Assembly (NCBI GenBank): GCA_026874595.1
Contig: CM049317.1
Coordinates: forward strand, 62,597,118 to 62,661,117
From: Sipunculus nudus
Taxonomy: Eukaryota > Annelida > Sipuncula > Golfingiida > Sipunculidae
DNA length: 64,000 nt
Direction of reading: 5' to 3'
The notes under the pieces were generated by a model. That model worked only from the letters and a program-made list of their open reading frames with translations. It ran no database searches and had not been told where the DNA came from. Below are positions 1-10,785 of the stretch, piece by piece. The translations under genes and the position numbers were made by a program. Within the stretch, counting starts at the first letter, position 1, and every line of letters starts with the position of its first letter.

Positions 1-58
1 GGAAAATGGGTCAAATAAATCAATAAATGACTTTTTTAAAAATAGCAGAATTATACAT

Positions 59-80
59 TATCGGTTTTGATCGAACGATA
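59..80. repeat. TATCG / CGATA inverted repeat in the monomer leader
   Basis: TATCG at 59-63 and CGATA at 76-80 form 5-bp inverted arms around 12 bp. The arms persist whether the spacer reads GATCGAA or GATTGAA, but are lost in the classes reading TTTGCGG or TTTGCTG, for example near 1563. The arms are short and the dyad may be chance, but it is a handy class marker. Confidence 0.5.
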
Positions 81-1261
81 TTGCCCTTACCTTTGATATT
101 AATGTTCACTATCCGGGACTGCTGTGTAGCCAGGGGACCCGTCTGTCACCATTTGGTTCTTATCAGTGTGTATTTTTAGGAAAATGCTGCATTTCTGTTG
201 TGATTTTGCCGTAAGCAAAGAATTAGCAAAGCATCAGCAAAGTGTAAGCAAAGGGATTATGCTTTCATAGTTGATTTTTTTCACCATTTTCTGAAGAAAT
301 CATGTATTTTTGGACTTTGCGGGGGTCTAATAATGTCAGAAATGGTAAAACATTGTAGGTAAATTGTGTTAAAATTGGAAAATGGGTCCAAGAAATCAAT
401 AAATGACTTTTTTAAAAATTGCAGAATTATACATTATCGGTTTTGATTGAACGATATCGCCCTTTCTTTTGATATTAATGTTCACTAACCGGGACTGCTG
501 TGTAGCCAGGGGACTCTTCTGTCCCCATGTGGGTCATATCAGTGTGTATTTTTAGGAAATTGCTGCATTTCTGTTGTGATTTTGCCGTAAGCAAAGAATT
601 AGTAAAGCATCAGCAAAGTGTAAGCAAAGGGATTATGCTTTCATAGTTGCTTTTTTTCACCATTTTCTGAAGAAATAATGTATGTTTGGACTTTGCGATG
701 GTCTTATAATGTCAGAAATGGTAAAACATTGTAGGTAAATTGTGTTAAAATTGGAAAATGGGTCCAAGAAATCAATAAATGACTTTTTTAAAAATTGCAG
801 AATTATACATTATCGGTTTTGATTGAACGATATCGCCCTTTCTTTTGATATTAATGTTCACTAACCGGGACTGCTGTGTAGCCAGGGGACTCGTCTGTCC
901 CCATGTGGGTCATATCAGTGTGTATTTTTAGGAAATTGCTGCATTTCTGTTGTGATTTTGCCGTAAGCAAAGAATTAGCAAAGCATCAGCAAAGTGTAAG
1001 CAAAGGGATTATGCTTTCATAGTTGCTTTTTTTCACCATTTTCTGAAGAAATAATGTATGTTTGGACTTTGCGATGGTCTTATAATGTCAGAAATGGTAA
1101 AACACTGTAGGTAAATTGTGTTAAAATTGGAAAATGGGTCCAAGAAATCAATAAATGACTTTTTTAAAAATTGCAGAATTATACATTATCGGTTTTGATC
1201 GAACGATATTGCCCTTACTTTTGATATTAATGTTCACTAACCGGGACTGCTGTGTAGCAAA

Positions 1262-1286
1262 GGGGACCCGTCTGTCCCCATATGGG
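1262..1286. repeat. Hairpin plus overlapping palindrome in the G/C-rich island
   Basis: GGGGAC (1262-1267) and GTCCCC (1274-1279) form a perfect 6-bp inverted repeat around a 6-nt loop. CCCATATGGG (1277-1286) is a perfect 10-bp palindrome sharing three C residues with the right arm. This is the most G/C-rich part of an A/T-rich monomer. Other classes break it: CACCATTTGG (about 147-156), CCCATGTGGG (about 524-533) and TTCCCTATGG (about 4656-4665). Possible roles are cruciform formation or a dimeric protein site; neither is shown by sequence. Confidence 0.8.
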
Positions 1287-1538
1287 TCATATCAGTGTGT
1301 ATTTTTAGGAAAATGCTGCATTTCTGTTGTGATTTTGCCGTAAGCAAAGAATAAGCAAAGCATCAGCAAGGTGTAAGCAAAGGGATTATGCCTTCATAAT
1401 TGTTTTTGGCACCATTTTCTGAAGAAATAATGTATTTTTTGACTTTGCGGGGGTCTTATAGTGTCAGAAATGGTAAAACATTGTAGGTAAATTGTGTTAA
1501 AATTGGAAAATGGGTCAAAGAAATCAATAAATGACTTT

Positions 1539-1548
1539 TATAAAAATA
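1539..1548 (+). promoter_or_regulatory. TATA-like motif in one monomer class (speculative)
   Basis: One class reads TATAAAAATA where most read TTTAAAAAT. It recurs in the same class, for example near 3043, 4545 and 16195. It resembles an RNA polymerase II TATA element, but in a 36% G+C repeat such a string is easily produced by chance. No initiator or transcript evidence is available. Confidence 0.12.
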
Positions 1549-2100
1549 GAAGAGTTATACATTTGCTGTTTTGATTGAACAATATTGCCTTTACTTTTGA
1601 TATTAATGTTCACTAACCGGGACTGCTGTGTAGCCAGGGGACTCGTCTGTCCCCATATGGGTCATATCAGTGTGTATTTTTAGGAAAATGCTGCATTTCT
1701 GTTAAGATTTTGCCATAAGCAAAGAAAAAGCAAAGCATCAGCAAAGTGTAAGCTAAGGGATTATGCCTTAATAGTTGCTTTTTTTCACCATTTTCTGAAG
1801 AAATCATGTATTTTTGGACTTTGCGGGGGTCTAATAATGTCAGAAATGGTAAAACATTGTAGGTAAATTGTGTTAAAATTGGAAAATGGGTCAAATAAAT
1901 CAATAAATGACTTTTTTAAAAATAGCAGAATTATACATTATCGGTTTTGATCGAACGATATTGCCCTTACCTTTGATATTAATGTTCACTATCCGGGACT
2001 GCTGTGTAGCCAGGGGACCCGTCTGTCACCATTTGGTTCTTATCAGTGTGTATTTTTAGGAAAATGCTGCATTTCTGTTGTGATTTTGCCGTAAGCAAAG

Positions 2101-3194
2101 AATTAGTAAAGCATCAGCAAAGTGTAAGCAAAGGGATTATGCTTTCATAGTTGCTTTTTTTCACCATTTTCTGAAGAAATAATGTATGTTTGGACTTTGC
2201 GATGGTCTTATAATGTCAGAAATGGTAAAACATTGTAGGTAAATTGTGTTAAAATTGGAAAATGGGTCCAAGAAATCAATAAATGACTTTTTTAAAAATT
2301 GCAGAATTATACATTATCGGTTTTGATTGAACGATATCGCCCTTTCTTTTGATATTAATGTTCACTAACCGGGACTGCTGTGTAGCCAGGGGACTCGTCT
2401 GTCCCCATGTGGGTCATATCAGTGTGTATTTTTAGGAAATTGCTGCATTTCTGTTGTGATTTTGCCGTAAGCAAAGAATTAGCAAAGCATCAGCAAAGTG
2501 TAAGCAAAGGGATTATGCTTTCATAGTTGCTTTTTTTCACCATTTTCTGAAGAAATAATGTATGTTTGGACTTTGCGATGGTCTTATAATGTCAGAAATG
2601 GTAAAACACTGTAGGTAAATTGTGTTAAAATTGGAAAATGGGTCCAAGAAATCAATAAATGACTTTTTTAAAAATTGCAGAATTATACATTATCGGTTTT
2701 GATCGAACGATATTGCCCTTACTTTTGATATTAATGTTCACTAACCGGGACTGCTGTGTAGCAAAGGGGACCCGTCTGTCCCCATGTGGGTCATATCAGT
2801 GTGTATTTTTAGGAAAATGCTGCATTTCTGTTGTGATTTTGCCGTAAGCAAAGAATAAGCAAAGCATCAGCAAGGTGTAAGCAAAGGGATTATGCCTTCA
2901 TAATTGTTTTTGGCACCATTTTCTGAAGAAATAATGTATTTTTTGACTTTGCGGGGGTCTTATAGTGTCAGAAATGGTAAAACATTGTAGGTAAATTGTG
3001 TTAAAATTGGAAAATGGGTCAAAGAAATCAATAAATGACTTTTATAAAAATAGAAGAGTTATACATTTGCTGTTTTGATTGAACAATATTGCCTTTACTT
3101 TTGATATTAATGTTCACTAACCGGGACTGCTGTGTAGCCAGGGGACTCGTCTGTCCCCATATGGGTCATATCAGTGTGTATTTTTAGGAAAATG
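2101..3194 (+). repeat. 4-monomer sub-duplication, right copy (offset 1504)
   Basis: It begins inside the heptamer cluster of the monomer starting at 1881. That monomer is mosaic: its first ~220 bp match the first monomer (CCATTTGG class), and from AGTAAAG on it matches the monomer starting at 377. A clean within-monomer junction supports unequal exchange as the origin. Confidence 0.82.
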
Positions 3195-5262
3195 CTGCAT
3201 TTCTGTTGTGATTTTGCCATAAGCAAAGAAAAAGCAAAGCATCAGCAAAGTGTAAGCTAAGGGATTATGCCTTCATAGTTGCTTTTTTTCACCCTTTTCT
3301 GAAGAAATCATGTATTTTTGGACTTTGGGGGTTCTAATAATGTCAGAAATGGTAAAACATTGTAGGTAAATTGTGTTAAAATTGGAAAATGGGTCCAATA
3401 AATCAATAAATGACTTTTTAAAAATAGCAGAATTATACATTATCGGTTTTGATCGAACGATATTGCCCTCACTTTTGATATTAATGTTCACTATGCGGGA
3501 CTGCTGTGTAGCCAGGGGACCCGTCTGTCACCATATGCTTCTTTTCAGTGTGTATTTTTAGGAAAATGCTGCATTTCTGTTGTGATTTTGCCGTAAGCAA
3601 AGAATAAGCAAAGCATCAGCAAAGTGTAAGCAAAGGGATTATGCCTTCATAATTGCTTTTCGGCACCATTTTCTGAAAAAAATAATGTATTTTTGGGCTT
3701 TGCGGGGGTCTAATAATGTCAGAAATGGTAAAACACTGTAGGTAAATTCTGTTAAAATTGGAAAATGGGTCAAAGAAATCAATAAATGACTTTTTTAAAA
3801 ATTGCAGAATTATACATTATCGGTTTTGATCGAACGATATTGCCCTTACTTTTGATATTAATGTTCATTTTCCGGGACTGCTGTGTAGCCAGGGGACCCG
3901 TCTGTCACCATTTGGTTCTGATCAGTGTGTATTTTTAGGAAAATGCTGCATTTCTGTTGTAATTTTGCCGTAAGCAAAGAATTAGCAAAGCATCAGCAAA
4001 GTGTAAGCAAAGGGATTATGCTTTCATAGTTGATTTTTTTCACCATTTTCTGAAGAAATCATGTATTTTTGGACTGTGCGGGGGTCTAATAATGTCAGAA
4101 ATGGTAAAACACTGTAGGTAAATTGTGTTAAAATTGGAAAATGGGTCCAAGAAATCAATAAATGACTTTTTTAAAAATTGCAGAATTATACATTATCGGT
4201 TTTGATTGAACGATATTGCCCTTACTTTTGATATTAATGTTCACTAACCGGGACTGCTGTGTAGCCAGGGGACTCGTCTGTCCCCATATGGGTCATATCA
4301 GTGTGTATTTTTAGGAAAATGCTGCATTTCTGTTGTGATTTTGCCGTAAGCAAAGAATAAGCAAAGCATCAGCAAGGTGTAAGCAAAGGGATTATGCCTT
4401 CATAATTGATTTTGGCACCATTTTCTGAAGAAATAATGTATTTTTGGACTTTGCGGGGGTCTTATAGTGTCAGAAATGGTAAAACATTGTAGGTAAATTG
4501 TGTTAAAATTGGAAAATGGGTCAAAGAAATCAATAAATGACTTTTATAAAAATAGAAGAGTTATACATTTGCTGTTTTGATTGAACAATATTGCCTTTAC
4601 TTTTGATATTAATGTTCACTAACCGGGACTGCTGTGTAGCCAGGGGACCCGTCTGTTTCCCTATGGGTCATATCAGTGTGTATTTGAAGGAAAATGCTGC
4701 ATTTCTGTCGTGATTTTGCCGTAAGCAAAGAATAAGCAAAGCATCAGCAAAGTGTAAGCAAAGGGATTATGCCTTCAAAATTGCTTTTTGGCACCATTTT
4801 CTGAAGAAATAATGTATTTTTGGACTTTGCGGGGGTCTTATAATGTCAGGAATGGTAAAACATTGTAGGTAAATTGTGTTAAAATTGGAAAATGGGTCAA
4901 AGAAATCAATAAATGACTGTTTTAAAAATAGCAGAATTATACATTTGCGGTTTTGATCGAACGATATTGCCCTTACCTTTGATATTAATGTTCACTAACC
5001 GGGACTGCTGTGTAGCCAGGGGACTCGTCTGTCCCCATATGGGTCATATCAGTGTGTATTTTTAGGAAAATGCTGCATTTCTGTTAAGATTTTGCCATAA
5101 GCAAAGAAAAAGCAAAGCATCAGCAAAGTGTAAGCTAAGGGATTATGCCTTAATAGTTGCTTTTTTTCACCATTTTCTGAAGAAATCATGTATTTTTGGA
5201 CTTTGCGGGGGTCTAATAATGTCAGAAATGGTAAAACATTGTAGGTAAATTGTGTTAAAATT

Positions 5263-8200
5263 GGAAAATGGGTCAAATAAATCAATAAATGACTTTTTTA
5301 AAAATAGCAGAATTATACATTATCGGTTTTGATCGAACGATATTGCCCTTACCTTTGATATTAATGTTCACTATCCGGGACTGCTGTGTAGCCAGGGGAC
5401 CCGTCTGTCACCATTTGGTTCTTATCAGTGTGTATTTTTAGGAAAATGCTGCATTTCTGTTGTGATTTTGCCGTAAGCAAAGAATTAGCAAAGCATCAGC
5501 AAAGTGTAAGCAAAGGGATTATGCTTTCATAGTTGATTTTTTTCACCATTTTCTGAAGAAATCATGTATTTTTGGACTTTGCGGGGGTCTAATAATGTCA
5601 GAAATGGTAAAACATTGTAGGTAAATTGTGTTAAAATTGGAAAATGGGTCCAAGAAATCAATAAATGACTTTTTTAAAAATTGCAGAATTATACATTATC
5701 GGTTTTGATTGAACGATATCGCCCTTTCTTTTGATATTAATGTTCACTAACCGGGACTGCTGTGTAGCCAGGGGACTCTTCTGTCCCCATGTGGGTCATA
5801 TCAGTGTGTATTTTTAGGAAATTGCTGCATTTCTGTTGTGATTTTGCCGTAAGCAAAGAATTAGTAAAGCATCAGCAAAGTGTAAGCAAAGGGATTATGC
5901 TTTCATAGTTGCTTTTTTTCACCATTTTCTGAAGAAATAATGTATGTTTGGACTTTGCGATGGTCTTATAATGTCAGAAATGGTAAAACATTGTAGGTAA
6001 ATTGTGTTAAAATTGGAAAATGGGTCCAAGAAATCAATAAATGACTTTTTTAAAAATTGCAGAATTATACATTATCGGTTTTGATTGAACGATATCGCCC
6101 TTTCTTTTGATATTAATGTTCACTAACCGGGACTGCTGTGTAGCCAGGGGACTCGTCTGTCCCCATGTGGGTCATATCAGTGTGTATTTTTAGGAAATTG
6201 CTGCATTTCTGTTGTGATTTTGCCGTAAGCAAAGAATTAGCAAAGCATCAGCAAAGTGTAAGCAAAGGGATTATGCTTTCATAGTTGCTTTTTTTCACCA
6301 TTTTCTGAAGAAATAATGTATGTTTGGACTTTGCGATGGTCTTATAATGTCAGAAATGGTAAAACACTGTAGGTAAATTGTGTTAAAATTGGAAAATGGG
6401 TCCAAGAAATCAATAAATGACTTTTTTAAAAATTGCAGAATTATACATTATCGGTTTTGATCGAACGATATTGCCCTTACTTTTGATATTAATGTTCACT
6501 AACCGGGACTGCTGTGTAGCAAAGGGGACCCGTCTGTCCCCATATGGGTCATATCAGTGTGTATTTTTAGGAAAATGCTGCATTTCTGTTGTGATTTTGC
6601 CGTAAGCAAAGAATAAGCAAAGCATCAGCAAGGTGTAAGCAAAGGGATTATGCCTTCATAATTGTTTTTGGCACCATTTTCTGAAGAAATAATGTATTTT
6701 TTGACTTTGCGGGGGTCTTATAGTGTCAGAAATGGTAAAACATTGTAGGTAAATTGTGTTAAAATTGGAAAATGGGTCAAAGAAATCAATAAATGACTTT
6801 TATAAAAATAGAAGAGTTATACATTTGCTGTTTTGATTGAACAATATTGCCTTTACTTTTGATATTAATGTTCACTAACCGGGACTGCTGTGTAGCCAGG
6901 GGACTCGTCTGTCCCCATATGGGTCATATCAGTGTGTATTTTTAGGAAAATGCTGCATTTCTGTTAAGATTTTGCCATAAGCAAAGAAAAAGCAAAGCAT
7001 CAGCAAAGTGTAAGCTAAGGGATTATGCCTTAATAGTTGCTTTTTTTCACCATTTTCTGAAGAAATCATGTATTTTTGGACTTTGCGGGGGTCTAATAAT
7101 GTCAGAAATGGTAAAACATTGTAGGTAAATTGTGTTAAAATTGGAAAATGGGTCAAATAAATCAATAAATGACTTTTTTAAAAATAGCAGAATTATACAT
7201 TATCGGTTTTGATCGAACGATATTGCCCTTACCTTTGATATTAATGTTCACTATCCGGGACTGCTGTGTAGCCAGGGGACCCGTCTGTCACCATTTGGTT
7301 CTTATCAGTGTGTATTTTTAGGAAAATGCTGCATTTCTGTTGTGATTTTGCCGTAAGCAAAGAATTAGTAAAGCATCAGCAAAGTGTAAGCAAAGGGATT
7401 ATGCTTTCATAGTTGCTTTTTTTCACCATTTTCTGAAGAAATAATGTATGTTTGGACTTTGCGATGGTCTTATAATGTCAGAAATGGTAAAACATTGTAG
7501 GTAAATTGTGTTAAAATTGGAAAATGGGTCCAAGAAATCAATAAATGACTTTTTTAAAAATTGCAGAATTATACATTATCGGTTTTGATTGAACGATATC
7601 GCCCTTTCTTTTGATATTAATGTTCACTAACCGGGACTGCTGTGTAGCCAGGGGACTCGTCTGTCCCCATGTGGGTCATATCAGTGTGTATTTTTAGGAA
7701 ATTGCTGCATTTCTGTTGTGATTTTGCCGTAAGCAAAGAATTAGCAAAGCATCAGCAAAGTGTAAGCAAAGGGATTATGCTTTCATAGTTGCTTTTTTTC
7801 ACCATTTTCTGAAGAAATAATGTATGTTTGGACTTTGCGATGGTCTTATAATGTCAGAAATGGTAAAACACTGTAGGTAAATTGTGTTAAAATTGGAAAA
7901 TGGGTCCAAGAAATCAATAAATGACTTTTTTAAAAATTGCAGAATTATACATTATCGGTTTTGATCGAACGATATTGCCCTTACTTTTGATATTAATGTT
8001 CACTAACCGGGACTGCTGTGTAGCAAAGGGGACCCGTCTGTCCCCATGTGGGTCATATCAGTGTGTATTTTTAGGAAAATGCTGCATTTCTGTTGTGATT
8101 TTGCCGTAAGCAAAGAATAAGCAAAGCATCAGCAAGGTGTAAGCAAAGGGATTATGCCTTCATAATTGTTTTTGGCACCATTTTCTGAAGAAATAATGTA

Positions 8201-10524
8201 TTTTTTGACTTTGCGGGGGTCTTATAGTGTCAGAAATGGTAAAACATTGTAGGTAAATTGTGTTAAAATTGGAAAATGGGTCAAAGAAATCAATAAATGA
8301 CTTTTATAAAAATAGAAGAGTTATACATTTGCTGTTTTGATTGAACAATATTGCCTTTACTTTTGATATTAATGTTCACTAACCGGGACTGCTGTGTAGC
8401 CAGGGGACTCGTCTGTCCCCATATGGGTCATATCAGTGTGTATTTTTAGGAAAATGCTGCATTTCTGTTGTGATTTTGCCATAAGCAAAGAAAAAGCAAA
8501 GCATCAGCAAAGTGTAAGCTAAGGGATTATGCCTTCATAGTTGCTTTTTTTCACCCTTTTCTGAAGAAATCATGTATTTTTGGACTTTGGGGGTTCTAAT
8601 AATGTCAGAAATGGTAAAACATTGTAGGTAAATTGTGTTAAAATTGGAAAATGGGTCCAATAAATCAATAAATGACTTTTTAAAAATAGCAGAATTATAC
8701 ATTATCGGTTTTGATCGAACGATATTGCCCTCACTTTTGATATTAATGTTCACTATGCGGGACTGCTGTGTAGCCAGGGGACCCGTCTGTCACCATATGC
8801 TTCTTTTCAGTGTGTATTTTTAGGAAAATGCTGCATTTCTGTTGTGATTTTGCCGTAAGCAAAGAATAAGCAAAGCATCAGCAAAGTGTAAGCAAAGGGA
8901 TTATGCCTTCATAATTGCTTTTCGGCACCATTTTCTGAAAAAAATAATGTATTTTTGGGCTTTGCGGGGGTCTAATAATGTCAGAAATGGTAAAACACTG
9001 TAGGTAAATTCTGTTAAAATTGGAAAATGGGTCAAAGAAATCAATAAATGACTTTTTTAAAAATTGCAGAATTATACATTATCGGTTTTGATCGAACGAT
9101 ATTGCCCTTACTTTTGATATTAATGTTCATTTTCCGGGACTGCTGTGTAGCCAGGGGACCCGTCTGTCACCATTTGGTTCTGATCAGTGTGTATTTTTAG
9201 GAAAATGCTGCATTTCTGTTGTAATTTTGCCGTAAGCAAAGAATTAGCAAAGCATCAGCAAAGTGTAAGCAAAGGGATTATGCTTTCATAGTTGATTTTT
9301 TTCACCATTTTCTGAAGAAATCATGTATTTTTGGACTGTGCGGGGGTCTAATAATGTCAGAAATGGTAAAACACTGTAGGTAAATTGTGTTAAAATTGGA
9401 AAATGGGTCCAAGAAATCAATAAATGACTTTTTTAAAAATTGCAGAATTATACATTATCGGTTTTGATTGAACGATATTGCCCTTACTTTTGATATTAAT
9501 GTTCACTAACCGGGACTGCTGTGTAGCCAGGGGACTCGTCTGTCCCCATATGGGTCATATCAGTGTGTATTTTTAGGAAAATGCTGCATTTCTGTTGTGA
9601 TTTTGCCGTAAGCAAAGAATAAGCAAAGCATCAGCAAGGTGTAAGCAAAGGGATTATGCCTTCATAATTGATTTTGGCACCATTTTCTGAAGAAATAATG
9701 TATTTTTGGACTTTGCGGGGGTCTTATAGTGTCAGAAATGGTAAAACATTGTAGGTAAATTGTGTTAAAATTGGAAAATGGGTCAAAGAAATCAATAAAT
9801 GACTTTTATAAAAATAGAAGAGTTATACATTTGCTGTTTTGATTGAACAATATTGCCTTTACTTTTGATATTAATGTTCACTAACCGGGACTGCTGTGTA
9901 GCCAGGGGACCCGTCTGTTTCCCTATGGGTCATATCAGTGTGTATTTGAAGGAAAATGCTGCATTTCTGTCGTGATTTTGCCGTAAGCAAAGAATAAGCA
10001 AAGCATCAGCAAAGTGTAAGCAAAGGGATTATGCCTTCATAATTGCTTTTTGGCACCATTTTCTGAAGAAATAATGTATTTTTGCACTTTGCGGGGGTCT
10101 TATAATGTCAGGAATGGTAAAACATTGTAGGTAAATTGTGTTAAAATTGGAAAATGGGTCAAAGAAATCAATAAATGACTTTTTTAAAAATAGCAGAATT
10201 ATACATTTGCGGTTTTGATTGAACGATACTGCCCTTACTTTTGATATTAATGTTCACTAACCGGGACTGCTGTGTAGCCAGGGGACTCGTCTGTCCCCAT
10301 ATGGGTCATATCAGTGTGTATTTTTAGGAAAATGCTGCATTTCTGTTAAGATTTTGCCATAAGCAAAGAAAAAGCAAAGCATCAGCAAAGTGTAAGCTAA
10401 GGGATTATGCCTTAATAGTTGCTTTTTTCACCATTTTCTGAAGAAATCATGTATTTTTGGACTTTGCGGGGGTCTAATAATGTCAGAAATGGTAAAACAT
10501 TGTAGGTAAATTGTGTTAAAATTG
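5263..10524 (+). repeat. 14-monomer higher-order repeat, copy 2
   Basis: This is the tandem partner of the first 5.26 kb. Its final part, about 10178-10524, carries markers absent from copy 1: ACGATACTGCCC near 10226 and a shortened T-run in GCTTTTTTCACC near 10428. Its right portion from about 7475 is itself the source or product of a second duplication at an offset of 6386 bp, so the copy belongs to two overlapping repeat systems. Confidence 0.9.
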
Positions 10525-10785
10525 GAAAATGGGTCCAAGAAATCAATAAATGAATTTTTTAAAAATTGCAGAATTATACATTATCGGTTTTGATCGAACG
10601 ATATTGCCCTCACTTTTGATATTAATGTTCACTATGCGGGACTGCTGTGTAGCCAGGGGACCCGTCTGTCACCATATGCTTCTTTTCAGTGTGTATTTTT
10701 AGGAAAATGCTGCATTTCTGTTGTGATTTTGCCGTAAGCAAAGAATAAGCAAAGCATCAGCAAAGTGTAAGCAAAGGGATTATGC
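7475..10785 (+). repeat. Segment duplicated at offset 6386 (17 monomers), left copy
   Basis: It corresponds to about 13861-17171. Shared markers include the CTATGCGG class near 8753 and 15139, GGACTGTGCGG near 9335 and 15721, and TTTTTGCACTTT near 10085 and 16471. The left limit lies where this copy reads GCGATGGTC and the partner GCGGGGGTC; the right limit is where the partner switches to the GTTGATTTT class. Confidence 0.82.

Larger units (their letters stand above)
597..1690 (+). repeat. 4-monomer sub-duplication, left copy (offset 1504)
   Basis: This stretch matches 2101-3194 at 1504 bp. It opens with the rare AGTAAAG variant of the second heptamer. CCCATATGGG at 1277 is replaced by CCCATGTGGG in the partner. 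The match ends near 1690, where this copy reads CTGTTAAGA and the partner CTGTTGTGA. The whole nested structure is repeated at 5859-6952 and 7363-8456. Confidence 0.82.
1..5262 (+). repeat. 14-monomer higher-order repeat, copy 1
   Basis: Position 1 aligns with 5263 and the match holds to about 4915, giving a 5262-bp unit of 14 monomers. The only differences I saw are A4778 versus T10040 and G4823 versus C10085. From about 4915 to 5262 the two copies differ; this stretch instead resembles 1618-1880 (offset 3382, nine monomers), so the unit boundary was probably made by exchange within the array. The similarity implies a recent duplication or conversion. Confidence 0.9.

Noticed and set aside
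21-31. AATAAA polyadenylation signal in every monomer leader (CAATAAATGAC)
   Set aside because: The string is expected often in an A/T-rich repeat, and no gene lies upstream.
1155-1343. Recurring 62- to 80-codon plus-strand open frame starting MTFLKIAELYII
   Set aside because: It recurs only because the satellite recurs. It is broken in many monomers by single-base changes and length shifts, lacks codon-like variation, and the 376-bp period prevents a frame continuing across monomers.
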